From: Clostridium brassicae | GTDB lineage: Bacteria; Bacillota; Clostridia; Clostridiales; Clostridiaceae | Direction of reading: 5' to 3' | Assembly (NCBI RefSeq): GCF_026738875.1 | Contig: NZ_JAPQFJ010000028.1 | Span: 1-33,403, forward strand | DNA: 33,403 bases | Shown here: piece after piece, positions 24,406-33,403 of the stretch | How positions within the stretch are numbered: position 1 is the first letter of the stretch | Layout of the letters: each line of letters opens with the position of its first letter | Notes under the pieces: generated by a model | What the model saw: only the letters and a program-made list of their open reading frames with translations | Database searches by the model: none | Told to the model about the DNA's origin: nothing | Made by a program: the position numbers and the translations under genes

Positions 24406-25803
24406 TTATTGACAAACTTTTCCTGGATTCAGTATGTTTTTAGGGTCAAATACTTTTTTAATTTCTTTCATAATTCTTACATATTCTTCTCCATATTGGT
24501 GAAACATAAACTCTCTCTTAGCATATCCAATTCCATGTTCTCCTGATACTAGCCCATGCATTTCCTCCGATTTTCTATACATACACTGGAACACTTCTTT
24601 TGTTTTCTTTTCCCACTCTTCATCACTTAAATTATCCTTACAAATATATACATGTAAATTTCCATCTCCTGCATGTCCAAAGCTTGGTATTCTTACTTCA
24701 AACTCTTTTTCTAACTCATAAGTATATTTTATAAATTCTGCTACTTTGTTTCTTGGTACTACAACATCACATTCATCTATGTCTGTTGTAGATGCCTTAA
24801 TTGCCTCAAGAAAAGCTCCTCTTGCTGACCACACTGATTCTTTTCTTTCATCTGTATCAACTATAAATACATCTAATGCTCCTTCCTCTAAGCATAAATT
24901 AGCAACCGTTTCATAGTCTGCTTCCACTTGTGCTTGAGTATTCCCATCAAATGTTAATAAAAGATATGCATCTGATGAATTATCTGGAAACTTCTTTCCT
25001 AAAAATTCTTCTGCTGCAAGTATAGTATCTCTTGTCATAAATTCTATGGCTGTTGGTATTGCCTTTGATTTTATAATCTTAGGTACCATTTCTATAGCTT
25101 TATCAAAATTAGAAAATGGTATTAACAAGCTTATAGACTTCTTTGGTAGTGGTAATAATTTAAGTATAGCCTTTGTTATTATTCCAAGAGTTCCCTCTGA
25201 ACCTATTATTAAATCTTTTATGCCATAACCTGAACTATTTTTAACCACTTTTCCACCTAATTCTAATATTTCGCCAGTCGGTAATACCACCTCAAGCCCT
25301 CTCACATAATCTCTTGTTACTCCGTACTTAACAGCCCTCATTCCACCTGCATTAGTACTTATATTTCCTCCTATTGTAGCACTCTTTTCACCTGGATCTG
25401 GTGGATAAAAAAAGTCATGCTCCTCTACAAATTTTCCTATCTCCATAAGAAGAACCCCTGGCTCTACTGTAAGTGTTAAGTTTTCTTCGTCTAGTTCTAA
25501 TATATTATTCATTTCTGTTAAGTCTATCATTATTCCACCATGGATTGGCACTGATGCTCCTACAAGTCCTGTACCTGAGCCCCTAGCTACAATTGGAATA
25601 GTATTTTCATATGCATGTTTCATTATTTTTGAAACTTCTTCTTGTGAATGTACTTTTACTAACACATCTGGCATATGACTTATTCCACCTAATTCATCAT
25701 GGCTATAGTCCTCACTTATTTCTTCCCCTGCTAACACATTATCTATACCTACTACTTCTTTTATAAATTCAATATCTTTATCATTTATTTTATTATATTC
25801 CAT
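24406..25803 (-). CDS. lctD: FAD-linked lactate dehydrogenase LctD (GlcD family), copy 1
   Basis: 465 residues. The FAD-binding type 4 domain has RGSGTGLVG (74-82) and [10 protein letters not shown] (145-154). The C-terminal cap has GHAGDGNLH (376-384) and GEHGIG (421-426), typical of GlcD/DLD enzymes. Next to an EtfBA pair, such proteins form the electron-bifurcating lactate dehydrogenase known from Acetobacterium woodii: lactate is oxidised to pyruvate while NAD+ is reduced at the expense of reduced ferredoxin. D- or L-specificity cannot be read off. The ATG start follows GGGAGGATT. It is the last gene of lctP-etfB-etfA-lctD. It has a near twin at 31301-32698: about 25 differences, 11 of them in the last 65 residues. 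Confidence 0.92.
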   Translation of the reverse strand: MEYNKINDKDIEFIKEVVGIDNVLAGEEISEDYSHDELGGISHMPDVLVKVHSQEEVSKIMKHAYENTIPIVARGSGTGLVGASVPIHGGIMIDLTEMNNILELDEENLTLTVEPGVLLMEIGKFVEEHDFFYPPDPGEKSATIGGNISTNAGGMRAVKYGVTRDYVRGLEVVLPTGEILELGGKVVKNSSGYGIKDLIIGSEGTLGIITKAILKLLPLPKKSISLLIPFSNFDKAIEMVPKIIKSKAIPTAIEFMTRDTILAAEEFLGKKFPDNSSDAYLLLTFDGNTQAQVEADYETVANLCLEEGALDVFIVDTDERKESVWSARGAFLEAIKASTTDIDECDVVVPRNKVAEFIKYTYELEKEFEVRIPSFGHAGDGNLHVYICKDNLSDEEWEKKTKEVFQCMYRKSEEMHGLVSGEHGIGYAKREFMFHQYGEEYVRIMKEIKKVFDPKNILNPGKVCQ

Positions 25804-25893
25804 TGCTGAATCCTCCCAATTTTAATTATTAATCACTAATTTCCATTCACTAACTTCATAAAGATAGTTACTTTATTTTCTAGTAACCAATTG

Positions 25894-25959
25894 CCAGTAA
25901 CCAGTATAATTGATTTTTTATTTCACAGAGAATCAATCTAACTCATCCCTGGTTACTGG
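25894..25959. repeat. Intergenic stem-loop with CCAGTAACCAG arms
   Basis: CCAGTAACCAG (25894-25904) and CTGGTTACTGG (25949-25959) are exact complements. An inner pair ATTGATT (25909-25915) / AATCAAT (25931-25937) extends the stem. It fills the etfA-lctD gap. A degenerate relative lies in the matching gap of the second cluster (about 32823-32894). It could adjust mRNA stability or partial termination inside the operon. Confidence 0.5.
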
Positions 25960-25966
25960 TATTTTA

Positions 25967-27187
25967 TTAGTGTATTGACGCTGCTGCCTCTGATAAGCTT
26001 CCACAAGTTTTTATCTTTTCAATTAATCCAGGTATAATTTCATACAAATCTCCTACTAATCCATAATGAGAAACATTAAATATCGATGCATTTGGATCCT
26101 TATTTATTGCTATTATACAATCTGAATTCTTCATTCCTGCTACAAATTGAACAGACCCTTGTATTCCACAAGTAATTATAATTTTAGGTTTTACTGTTCT
26201 TCCGCTTAGCCCTATCTGCTGTCTTGGGTCTATCCATCCTGCCTCAACAAGTGGCCTAGTTCCTGCTATTTGGCCACCTAAAAAGTCAGCAAGTTCTTTG
26301 ATAAGTTGCATATCTTTCTCAGACTTAATTCCTCTACCAGCTGCTACAATAACTTCAGCCTCAGATATACTCATTTCTTTTTCTTTCTTAGTCACTTCAA
26401 GTACCTTTATTTTTGAAGTAAACCTTTCTCTATCTGTTTCACACATTGTAATTTTACCATTTACTTTATCTTCTCTTTCAGGTGGGGTAAATATCTTATA
26501 TCTTACTGTACAGAATTGTGGTCTTGCATTTGCAGTTATAATTTGTGCCATTATATTACCACCAAAAGCAGGTCTTATTTGAATTAAATCAGTATTTTCT
26601 TTCATGTCTAAAACTGTACAATCAGCAGTTAATCCTGTACTAAACCTAGCAGCTACTCTTGGTGCTAAAGATCTTCCTACTGTTGTTGCTCCAACTAAAA
26701 TTGAAGATGGTCTAACTTTATTTATAAAATCTTCAAAAACTGCTGTATATGGTTCTATTCGAAAATCTTTTAATTCTTCATAATCATATACAAAAACTTC
26801 GTCTACACCGTAATGTAGTAATTCTTCTGCTTTATCTTTTATATTGTGACCTATAAAAACACAATAAACTGGATGATTAATCTTCGCTGCAAGTTCTCTT
26901 CCTTTTCCTATAAGTTCATATGTTACTGGATGAACTTTACCCTCAACATGATCTACATAAACTGCAATACCATTCCACTTATCTTTATCTATCTGTGGTT
27001 CTTCATCTTCCACAAATTGAATTACACCTTCTGGTCCCTTTTTAACACACAATTTACACATCTTACATCCTGCTGTAATTTCTATCTTTCCTTCCTTTTC
27101 TTCTATAGCATTAAAAGGACATATATCAACTAATTTTTCTATAATTTCTTTGTTTAATTTTTCTTCATCAATTACTAACCTTCCCAT
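25967..27187 (-). CDS. etfA: Electron-transfer flavoprotein alpha subunit with ferredoxin domain
   Basis: 406 residues. The N-terminal 60 residues carry Cys23 (CPFNAI) and Cys41, Cys44, Cys47 (GCKMCKLC), enough for one [4Fe-4S] cluster. The rest is EtfA, with the FAD-binding C-terminal domain containing AAGRGIKSEKDM, GGQIAGTRPLVEAGW and QIGLSGRTVKP. Bifurcating Etf proteins of lactate and caffeyl-CoA systems have such N-terminal clusters. With EtfB it accepts electrons from LctD and splits them between NAD and ferredoxin. The ATG start follows GAGGATGAG. It is 163 bases before lctD and 152 bases after etfB. A second, partial etfA is at the right edge. Confidence 0.93.
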   Translation of the reverse strand: MGRLVIDEEKLNKEIIEKLVDICPFNAIEEKEGKIEITAGCKMCKLCVKKGPEGVIQFVEDEEPQIDKDKWNGIAVYVDHVEGKVHPVTYELIGKGRELAAKINHPVYCVFIGHNIKDKAEELLHYGVDEVFVYDYEELKDFRIEPYTAVFEDFINKVRPSSILVGATTVGRSLAPRVAARFSTGLTADCTVLDMKENTDLIQIRPAFGGNIMAQIITANARPQFCTVRYKIFTPPEREDKVNGKITMCETDRERFTSKIKVLEVTKKEKEMSISEAEVIVAAGRGIKSEKDMQLIKELADFLGGQIAGTRPLVEAGWIDPRQQIGLSGRTVKPKIIITCGIQGSVQFVAGMKNSDCIIAINKDPNASIFNVSHYGLVGDLYEIIPGLIEKIKTCGSLSEAAASIH

Positions 27188-27339
27188 TTCTCATCCTCCT
27201 CTTTCCTTTAAAACTTTTTTTGTTTCACAATAATATATTTCTTGTTTACTTTAAAACTTTAATATGCCATCATATTTTCCAAACTTTAATTCTTAATAAT
27301 TTTCTATATAATAATTTAAGAAATAACCTACAACATTTA

Positions 27340-28128
27340 TTAAACAAATTTCATTTCTTTTAGCTTATCAAATAATCTGTCTTTTAAATTTTCTCCTGTT
27401 CCCTCCCATAACTCTTTGTCTGTATTAACCTCTGGCGGGAATATTCTTTCAACTTGAGTTGCTGAGCCATTAAGTCCATAATGATTTTCATTTTTATCTT
27501 CGAAATCGTTGAAACTAAATAATTTTATTTCTCTATCCTGTGTATCTAACTTAATCTTATAAGAAGGTAATCTTGGAGTATAAATATCTTTCTCGACAGT
27601 TATTAAACAAGGATATTCTATCTCCTGTACTTCAACAGTCTCTGCCATATCCATTTCTACAGTTATTGTTTTGCTTCCCACTTCTATTATTCTTCTTACA
27701 TTAGCTACATGGGGTATTCCTAAGTATTCAGCAATCTCCGGTCCAACTTGAGCTGTATCTCCATCTGTTGTTTGTTTTCCACAGATTATAAGTTTAGGAT
27801 TTCCTGTCATTTTAACTCCTTGTGAAAGTGTGTATGCAGTAGCAAGTACATCTGCTCCAGCAAATTTTCTATCCGATAAAAGAGTTCCTTCGTCTGCCCC
27901 CATCATGTACGCCTCTTTTATAATATCTTTTGCTTGTGGTGGCCCCATAGTAATAACGTTAACTTTTCCACCTCTATCTTTTCTAATTCTAAAAGCCGTT
28001 TCTAATGCAAATAAATCATACGGGTTCATTTTTGAATCAATCCCATCTCTTTTTAGTACTCCTGTAACTGGATCAACCTCAACTTTTGTAGTTCCTGGTA
28101 CTTGTTTAATACAAACCAAAATCTCCAT
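27340..28128 (-). CDS. etfB: Electron-transfer flavoprotein beta subunit (bifurcating type)
   Basis: 262 residues, normal for EtfB. The N-terminus [13 protein letters not shown], the [11 protein letters not shown] segment, [15 protein letters not shown] and [22 protein letters not shown] are typical. In bifurcating Etf proteins this subunit holds the FAD that splits electron pairs and binds NAD(H). It works with EtfA and LctD of the same operon. The ATG start follows GGAGG at eight bases. The gap to lctP upstream is 266 bases and holds one hairpin. Confidence 0.93.
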   Translation of the reverse strand: MEILVCIKQVPGTTKVEVDPVTGVLKRDGIDSKMNPYDLFALETAFRIRKDRGGKVNVITMGPPQAKDIIKEAYMMGADEGTLLSDRKFAGADVLATAYTLSQGVKMTGNPKLIICGKQTTDGDTAQVGPEIAEYLGIPHVANVRRIIEVGSKTITVEMDMAETVEVQEIEYPCLITVEKDIYTPRLPSYKIKLDTQDREIKLFSFNDFEDKNENHYGLNGSATQVERIFPPEVNTDKELWEGTGENLKDRLFDKLKEMKFV

Positions 28129-28346
28129 TTCTGTTCCTCCATTTCAATATTTATTTAATCTTCTGGTACTATGACCTTACCAGTTATTTATAAATAAGTA
28201 GAGTTTCAGCTAATATCTTCTATCTTATTTATCCACTCTTAACTAAAACCCCATCTTGAATGACTATTTTGTGTCTTTTTATTTAGTTCAAAAACCTTTC
28301 TTAACCATATATACTATAATTGTTATAAATTAATTACATGAGTTAT

Positions 28347-28372
28347 ACTAGGAATATATTTCAATTCCTAGT
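28347..28372. terminator. 9-bp hairpin between lctP and etfB
   Basis: ACTAGGAAT (28347-28355) and ATTCCTAGT (28364-28372) form a perfect stem with an eight-base loop, 23 bases after the lctP stop. No T tract follows on the minus strand, so it may be a processing or stability hairpin rather than a full terminator. Confidence 0.4.
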
Positions 28373-28394
28373 ACACTTTTATATCTATAAATTA

Positions 28395-30050
28395 TTAAAA
28401 TATATTTTTCATGAATACGTTTGCAATGATAATTGCACATATGCCTGTAAAAATTCCATATGCTAAGGCAATCTTAACATTATTCTTTATAATTTTACCT
28501 TCCTTACCAACAAGTCCAACTGTTGTCAATGCTGCTACTACATTGTGTACACATATCATATTGCCTGCTGCACCACCTATTGTTTGAAGTGCAATTATAG
28601 GTATTACAGGTATTCCTATTTGTTTTGCCGCACTAAATTGAAGCCCACCAAACATAATATCTGATACAGTACAACTTCCTGATATAAATGCTCCTAGTAT
28701 ACCAACTATTGGTGCTAATATATACCATCCTTTTCCTGCAAAATTTGCTGCCGTCTTAGCTATTACTATAAGCATTGAATCTGATTTTGTTGCTGCTCCA
28801 GCATTCATCATTATATAAGTCATTCCTAATGCAAAGAATAATGCTATAGCTGATGGTTTTATCTGCTTCAAAGTTTCTTTCCAACAACTTACTGCCTCTT
28901 TTCTATCTAATCCATGCATAAATGGTATCATTAACGCAACTAACATAAATGGTATAACACCTGGATTATAAAGAGGTGTTATTCCTCTCGATAGAGATGT
29001 TCCTAAAATATTATTCCATAATATATTCCATGATTTTAATATAGGAGTAAGTCCTATCCATTTCAATCTACCTAATAAAAGCAATACACCTATTAAAATA
29101 TATGGAGCCCATGCTTTTCCTGAATTCATTATATTTTTAGATTGTAAATCAGATTGCATTGCTGCGACTTCACCTTCCCAATCTTCTTCCCATTCATCAT
29201 GAGGTTTAAAATCCCAACTATTTTTGGGCACAAAAAATCCTTTTTTTATTGCCCCTATAAACACTGGAATTGCTATTAAAGCACCAAGTAATGATGGAAG
29301 TTCTGGTCCTACAAAATTTGAAATCAACACTTCAGGCACAGTAAAAACTAATCCACCAAATAAAGCTAATGGTAGTGCTTCTAACCCCTTCTTAATACTC
29401 TTATCAACAACTAGTGTCATAGAACAGACCATAGCAAGTGGAATAAATGAACCTGCTAAAAAATGTAGTATTCCTGCAAATCCACCTACATTAGCTAAAA
29501 AGGTTGTGAAATCTCCATTAAATCCTCCAGCTTCCACCATAGTTTTTAAATTAGCAAACCCTCCTATTATAGGCGTTCCTGCTGCTCCAAAAGTTACTGG
29601 TACACTATTTCCTACTAAAGCTACCATTGCCGCTACTAATGGTGGAAATCCTAGTCCTACAAGTAGTGGAGCTGCTACTGCTGCTGGTGTTCCAAAGCCT
29701 GCTGCTCCTTCAAAAAACGCACCCATTAAAAACCCTATTATGATAACCTGAACTCTTCTGTCAGTAGATACAGAAGCCATTGAATGAGCTATTCCATCTA
29801 CTCCTCCACTTTTCTTCATTATTTGAAGAATAAGTAGTGCTCCATATACTATAAGCAATATATCTATTGTATTTATAGCTCCTGTTATAGTCGCTGCTCC
29901 TATCCATTTCCCTGGCATTTTCCAAAATGCAGCTGCCAATATCATAGATGAAAAAAAACCTACAGGCATTGCCTTAGTAGATGGCAAATCAAACTTTATC
30001 ATCAAAACACCTACTAAAATAATGGGTATTAATGCTATTAGTGCTAACAT
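28395..30050 (-). CDS. lctP: L-lactate permease (LctP family)
   Basis: 551 residues with about 12-14 membrane segments. Family-typical segments are present: [35 protein letters not shown], then near the C-terminus [16 protein letters not shown] and [14 protein letters not shown]. It imports lactate (or glycolate) with protons or sodium across the cytoplasmic membrane. It is the first gene of lctP-etfB-etfA-lctD, all on the minus strand, and should feed the LctD-EtfAB complex. The ATG start follows GAGGTG. A promoter and possible operators lie in the 485-base gap upstream. Confidence 0.94.
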   Translation of the reverse strand: MLALIALIPIILVGVLMIKFDLPSTKAMPVGFFSSMILAAAFWKMPGKWIGAATITGAINTIDILLIVYGALLILQIMKKSGGVDGIAHSMASVSTDRRVQVIIIGFLMGAFFEGAAGFGTPAAVAAPLLVGLGFPPLVAAMVALVGNSVPVTFGAAGTPIIGGFANLKTMVEAGGFNGDFTTFLANVGGFAGILHFLAGSFIPLAMVCSMTLVVDKSIKKGLEALPLALFGGLVFTVPEVLISNFVGPELPSLLGALIAIPVFIGAIKKGFFVPKNSWDFKPHDEWEEDWEGEVAAMQSDLQSKNIMNSGKAWAPYILIGVLLLLGRLKWIGLTPILKSWNILWNNILGTSLSRGITPLYNPGVIPFMLVALMIPFMHGLDRKEAVSCWKETLKQIKPSAIALFFALGMTYIMMNAGAATKSDSMLIVIAKTAANFAGKGWYILAPIVGILGAFISGSCTVSDIMFGGLQFSAAKQIGIPVIPIIALQTIGGAAGNMICVHNVVAALTTVGLVGKEGKIIKNNVKIALAYGIFTGICAIIIANVFMKNIF

Positions 30051-30091
30051 ACACTCACACCTCTTTTACCTTATTTAATTTTATTTTAGGT

Positions 30092-30109
30092 AAAATGTAG
30101 CTACATTTT
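30092..30109. promoter_or_regulatory. 18-bp perfect palindrome in the lctP leader
   Basis: AAAATGTAG is followed directly by its complement CTACATTTT. It lies 42 bases before the lctP start and downstream of the candidate promoter. A dimeric regulator such as the adjacent GntR protein is an obvious possible binder; this is inference. Confidence 0.5.
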
Positions 30110-30116
30110 TAAACAC

Positions 30117-30146
30117 TAACTGGTCTGATGATCTTACTGTCAGTTA
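30117..30146. promoter_or_regulatory. Candidate GntR operator downstream of the lctP -10
   Basis: TAACTG (30117-30122) and CAGTTA (30141-30146) flank GGTCTGATGATC. The position, right after the -10 of the proposed lctP promoter, is where a repressor would act. The match to the FadR-type TGGTnnnACCA consensus is only partial. Confidence 0.35.
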
Positions 30147-30149
30147 AAT

Positions 30150-30179
30150 ATTATCACACTATTCTTAATATTTCTACAA
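30150..30179 (-). promoter_or_regulatory. Candidate lctP promoter
   Basis: On the minus strand there is TTGTAG (30179-30174), an 18-base spacer and GATAAT (30155-30150), with TG one base before it (extended -10). It would give a leader of about 90 bases. Confidence 0.5.
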
Positions 30180-30382
30180 TAGTTATTTTATTAACATTTT
30201 ACTCTTTGTTGTATATAAATAATCAATTCCTTAATTTATAGTATTACAATATTTTTCCAAAAAAATTTTTTTTCTTAAAGTTATATTTGTATATAATTTT
30301 TACATTAGTTAGTTATTTATCAAACTTTAAGTACTTTATTATATATGTATCCATACCATTTATAAAAAAATAAGCTTCCAAT

Positions 30383-30464
30383 TCTTTAGATAGATTTAAG
30401 TCTTAGCTTTACCTAAAGATTAGAAACTAATCTCCCTCTTATCTTCTACATTTAAATTGTAGAA
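30383..30464. other. Cluster of three small hairpins between gntR and lctP
   Basis: CTTTAGATA (30383-30391) pairs with TACCTAAAG (30410-30418) in nine pairs with one G-T. AGATTAG (30417-30423) pairs with CTAATCT (30427-30433). TTCTACA (30444-30450) pairs with TGTAGAA (30458-30464). Read on the minus strand, seven T occur at about 30371-30365, so the group may terminate the gntR transcript. Nothing else was seen in the gap 30180-30535 apart from AT-rich sequence. Confidence 0.4.
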
Positions 30465-30535
30465 CTATTAACAGAGGTATATACATTTTTAAATATGTTA
30501 TTGTTATATTTATTTTTTACCTATTTTAACTTATC

Positions 30536-31228
30536 CTATTTTAAAATATTTTGGCTTATCAATTTCATGTGCATTCTCATAATGGAAGCAGCTTCTTCGG
30601 CATCGCCCTTAATTAAAGCATTATATATACATTCATGATGATAATGTATAATTTCCTCATCATTTTCTTTTTTTAATATATCCGCTCTAGCATCTTTTAT
30701 AAAGGAATCTATTAAACTTGATATCACATCTAATACTGTAACTATTAAGTTATTTCTAGAGGCTTGGGCAATTTTATAATGAAATTTCTTATCTAAATTT
30801 CCTTTTAATTCTTCATCTTTGTTTCTCTTCATTTCATCCATTAGATTCTTTAATTCTATTAACTCCTCATTAGTTATATTTTTTGCAGCAAGAGCTACTG
30901 TTTCAACCTCAATTACCCTCCTTAGTTCTAGTATTTCCTCTGTACTACTTTTATTTAATGTAAACATAATTGAAAGTGGTTCAAAGAAATTACTTTCAAA
31001 ATCTTTTTTTATAAAGTTACCTTCACCCTGTTTACAATCTATAAGTCCTATAACTTCGAGTCCTCTTAGAGCTTCTCTTACCGAAGTTCTACTAACTCCT
31101 AATTGATTAGATAACTCTCTCTCCGATATTAATTTATCTCCTTTTTTAAGTTTTCCCGAATTAACCATTCCCTTTATTTGTAAAATAACTTCTTCATATA
31201 CTTTTACTGTTTTAATAGTGGAAAACAT
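30536..31228 (-). CDS. GntR/FCD-family transcriptional regulator (LldR-like)
   Basis: 230 residues. The N-terminal winged helix has LKKGDKLISERELSNQLGVS and TSVREALRGLEVIGLI. The C-terminal FCD domain has LRRVIEVETVALAA, DKKFHYKIA, a YHHECIYNAL segment and RMHMKLIS; the Asp and three His expected to hold a metal near the ligand are visible. FCD regulators of this type (LldR, LutR) respond to lactate or related acids. Placement between two lactate dehydrogenase gene sets and beside lctP makes a lactate-responsive role likely. The ATG start follows GGAGGGGG. A strong terminator ends only 23 bases before the start codon, so expression may depend on read-through. Confidence 0.9.
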   Translation of the reverse strand: MFSTIKTVKVYEEVILQIKGMVNSGKLKKGDKLISERELSNQLGVSRTSVREALRGLEVIGLIDCKQGEGNFIKKDFESNFFEPLSIMFTLNKSSTEEILELRRVIEVETVALAAKNITNEELIELKNLMDEMKRNKDEELKGNLDKKFHYKIAQASRNNLIVTVLDVISSLIDSFIKDARADILKKENDEEIIHYHHECIYNALIKGDAEEAASIMRMHMKLISQNILK

Positions 31229-31250
31229 ATATCATATCCCCCTCCTATAT

Positions 31251-31286
31251 AAAAAAACTAGTGAAAGTTCTATCTTCGCACTAGTT
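31251..31286 (-). terminator. Terminator between lctD copy 2 and gntR
   Basis: On the minus strand AACTAGTG pairs with CACTAGTT (8 bp, 15-base loop) and runs into seven T. It starts 15 bases after the lctD copy 2 stop. The gntR ribosome site follows immediately, with no room for a separate promoter between them. Confidence 0.75.
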
Positions 31287-31300
31287 CTTTTATCTTATAT

Positions 31301-32698
31301 TTACTGACAAACCTTCCCTGGGTTTAATATATTTTTAGGATCAAATGTTGTTTTAATTCCCTTCATAATTTTTATATATTCTTTTCCATATTGGTGAAAC
31401 ATAAACTCTCTCTTAGCATATCCAATTCCATGTTCTCCTGATACTAGTCCCTTTAGCTCCTCTGATTTTTTATACATACAGTCAAATACTTCTTTTAATT
31501 TCTTTTCCCATTCTTCATCACTTAAGTTATCTTTACAAATATAAACATGTAAATTTCCATCCCCAGCATGTCCAAAGCTTGGTATTCTTACATCAAACTC
31601 TTTTTCTAACTCATGAGTATATTTTATAAATTCTGCAACACTATTTCTTGGTACTACAACATCACACTCATCCATGTCTGTTGTAGACGCCTTAATTGCC
31701 TCAAGAAAAGCTCCCCTTGCTGACCACACTGATTCTTTTCTTTCATCTGTATCAACAATAAGCACATCCAATGCCCCAGCTTCTAAACATAGATTGGCAA
31801 CTGTTTCATAGTCTGCTTCTACTTGTACTTGAGTATTTCCATCAAATGTTAACAAAAGATATGCATCTGATGAATTATCTGGGAATTTCTTTCCTAAAAA
31901 TTCTTCTGCTGAAAGTATAGTATCTCTTGTCATAAATTCTATAGCTGTTGGTATTGCTTTTGATTTTATAATCTTAGGTACCATTTCTATAGCTTTATCA
32001 AAATTAGAAAACGGTATTAACAAACTTACTGATTTCTTTGGTAGTGGTAATAATTTAAGTATAGCCTTTGTAATTATTCCAAGTGTTCCTTCTGAACCTA
32101 TTATTAAATCTTTTATGCCATAACCTGAACTATTCTTAACCACTTTTCCACCTAATTCTAATATTTCTCCAGTTGGTAATACCACCTCAAGTCCTCTTAC
32201 ATAATCCCTTGTTACTCCGTACTTAACAGCTCTCATTCCACCTGCATTAGTACTTATATTTCCTCCTATTGTAGCACTCTTTTCACCTGGATCTGGTGGA
32301 TAAAAAAAGTCATGTTCCTCTACAAATTTTCCTATCTCCATAAGAAGAACCCCTGGCTCTACTGTAAGTGTTAAGTTTTCTTCATCTAATTCTAAAATGT
32401 TATTCATTTCTGTTAAATCTACCATTATTCCACCATGAATTGGCACTGATGCTCCTACAAGTCCTGTACCTGATCCTCTAGCTACAACTGGAATAGTATT
32501 TTCATATGCATGTTTCATTACTTTTGAGACTTCTTCTTGTGAATGTACTTTTACTAACACATCTGGCATATGACTTATTCCACCTAATTCATCATGGCTA
32601 TAGTCCTCACTTATTTCTTCCCCTGCTAACACATTATCTATACCAACTACTTCTTTTATAAATTCGATATCTTTAGCATTTACTTTATTATATTCCAT
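31301..32698 (-). CDS. lctD: FAD-linked lactate dehydrogenase LctD, copy 2
   Basis: 465 residues from the ATG at 32698, which follows GGAGGG; the open frame extends 11 codons further (to 32731) without support. It has the same FAD-binding and [15 protein letters not shown] motifs as copy 1. By eye there are about 25 amino-acid differences (about 95 percent identity). Residues 92-223 are identical, while the last 65 residues hold 11 changes, some non-conservative (MH to LK, KV to TT). It should act with the EtfA partly seen at the right edge and with an EtfB beyond it. Possible reasons for two copies are different Etf partners, isomer preference or dosage. Confidence 0.92.
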   Translation of the reverse strand: MEYNKVNAKDIEFIKEVVGIDNVLAGEEISEDYSHDELGGISHMPDVLVKVHSQEEVSKVMKHAYENTIPVVARGSGTGLVGASVPIHGGIMVDLTEMNNILELDEENLTLTVEPGVLLMEIGKFVEEHDFFYPPDPGEKSATIGGNISTNAGGMRAVKYGVTRDYVRGLEVVLPTGEILELGGKVVKNSSGYGIKDLIIGSEGTLGIITKAILKLLPLPKKSVSLLIPFSNFDKAIEMVPKIIKSKAIPTAIEFMTRDTILSAEEFLGKKFPDNSSDAYLLLTFDGNTQVQVEADYETVANLCLEAGALDVLIVDTDERKESVWSARGAFLEAIKASTTDMDECDVVVPRNSVAEFIKYTHELEKEFDVRIPSFGHAGDGNLHVYICKDNLSDEEWEKKLKEVFDCMYKKSEELKGLVSGEHGIGYAKREFMFHQYGKEYIKIMKGIKTTFDPKNILNPGKVCQ

Positions 32699-32918
32699 TC
32701 TTAAACCCTCCCCGTTTTGCTTGTTAATCACTATCCTCTAACTCTTTGTTTAAAAGTTTTTCTGAACCTTTTATGGATTAGCAGCAACTACTAATTACTT
32801 TTTTATTCCCTATAGCTAACCTCTAGTAACAAATTATAGCTGATTTATATTTAACGTAAAATACAAGTTAACTCACACCTACTCACTGGTTACTGTTCAC
32901 TAGAATCCAATTACTATA

Positions 32919-33403
32919 TTAAAGTGTTGCTGCCACTTCACTTAAAGTCTTTCCGCCTTTTAAACTCTCCATTAATGCTGGAACTATTTCATACATATCT
33001 CCCACTACTGCATAGTTTGCCACTTTCATTATTGAAGCATCTTCATCTTTATTTATAGAGAATATACATTCTGAGTTATTCATACCTGCTACAAATTGAA
33101 TAGCTCCCGATATACCTAGTGTTATTATAAGTTTAGGTTTTACTGTTCTTCCACTTAATCCTATTTGTTGCTTAGCATCTATCCAACCAGCTTCTACCAT
33201 TGGTCTTGTTCCTGCTACTTTACCTCCCAAAAGATCTGCCAGCTCTTGTATCATTGCCATATCTTTTTCTGATTTTAATCCTCTTCCTACAGCTACTATT
33301 ACTTCTGCTTCTGATATACTTTCTTCTTTTTCCTTTTCTATAACATCTAAAACTGTTATATTAGATATTAATTTAGATGTATCCATTTCACAAGAAGTTA
33401 TTT
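32919..33403 (-). CDS. etfA: Electron-transfer flavoprotein alpha subunit, copy 2 (partial)
   Basis: The coding frame runs off the right edge of the window; the ATG at 33386 is internal, because the frame continues upstream as ITSCEMDTSK, aligned with ITMCETDRER in copy 1. The 161 residues seen are the FAD-binding C-terminal domain: AVGRGLKSEKDM, GGKVAGTRPMVEAGW, QIGLSGRTVKP. It is clearly more diverged from copy 1 than the LctD pair is (for example ITLGISGAIQFVAGM against ITCGIQGSVQFVAGM). Gap to lctD copy 2 is 220 bases. Whether its N-terminus has the ferredoxin cluster is outside view. Confidence 0.92.
   Translation of the reverse strand, partial: ITSCEMDTSKLISNITVLDVIEKEKEESISEAEVIVAVGRGLKSEKDMAMIQELADLLGGKVAGTRPMVEAGWIDAKQQIGLSGRTVKPKLIITLGISGAIQFVAGMNNSECIFSINKDEDASIMKVANYAVVGDMYEIVPALMESLKGGKTLSEVAATL

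Noticed and set aside
1-33403. CRISPR arrays, rRNA, tRNA, prophage or transposase genes
   Set aside because: No regularly spaced repeats, no cloverleaf with matching arms and no recombinase motifs were found on either strand.

Overview
The window is AT-rich, with strong Gram-positive ribosome sites (AGGAGG-type), frequent TTG starts and many short intergenic palindromes. Its gene families (electron-bifurcating lactate dehydrogenase with ferredoxin-type EtfA, Lar nickel-pincer genes, a coenzyme A disulfide reductase fused to sulfur-carrier domains) fit an anaerobic Clostridium, probably Clostridium sensu stricto. The species cannot be fixed from the sequence alone.

Layout. (1) 1-2.5 kb: a NUDIX hydrolase of the coenzyme A pyrophosphatase type, and a secreted, membrane-anchored D-Ala-D-Ala carboxypeptidase with a good promoter and terminator. 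(2) 2.6-7 kb: a sulfur/redox locus. An ArsR-type repressor gene leads an operon with an 816-residue flavoprotein (CoA-disulfide reductase + rhodanese + TusA + DsrE domains), and a second stand-alone reductase is divergent. A clear palindromic operator overlaps the arsR promoter. (3) 7.1-7.9 kb: a CPBP membrane protease. (4) 8.04-10.3 kb: the most unusual part. A strong promoter is followed by a leucine-rich leader peptide, switchable hairpins, two near-identical terminators, and two tandem copies of a structured RNA with compensatory changes that I do not recognise. An NSS amino-acid transporter and its 37-residue MetS-like small subunit follow. (5) 10.3-18 kb: an M29 aminopeptidase, a 666-base gene-free stretch with two long imperfect palindromes, a YhaO/YhaN (SbcD/SbcC-like) pair, an ADP-ribosylglycohydrolase and a DUF4397 protein. 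(6) 18.1-24 kb: one minus-strand run, nikMN-nikQ-nikO-larC1-larC2-larE-larB, that imports nickel and builds the nickel-pincer nucleotide cofactor of lactate racemase. LarC is split at a run of ten A, where frameshifting would join the halves, and carries a Cys/His-rich tandem repeat. (7) 24.4-33.4 kb: lactate oxidation. In transcription order: a partial second etfA, a second lctD, a GntR/FCD regulator, lactate permease, etfB, etfA and lctD.

How it fits together: the permease brings in lactate. LctD with EtfAB oxidises it to pyruvate by flavin-based electron bifurcation/confurcation. The nik-lar block supplies the cofactor that would let a lactate racemase (larA, not in the window) interconvert D- and L-lactate. 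The GntR regulator is the obvious candidate controller. The two LctD copies differ at only about 25 of 465 positions, so the catalytic unit was duplicated or has been homogenised. Many convergent or intergenic gaps hold perfect hairpins that serve as terminators, and at least one dispersed palindromic repeat family occurs three times in 10 kb.
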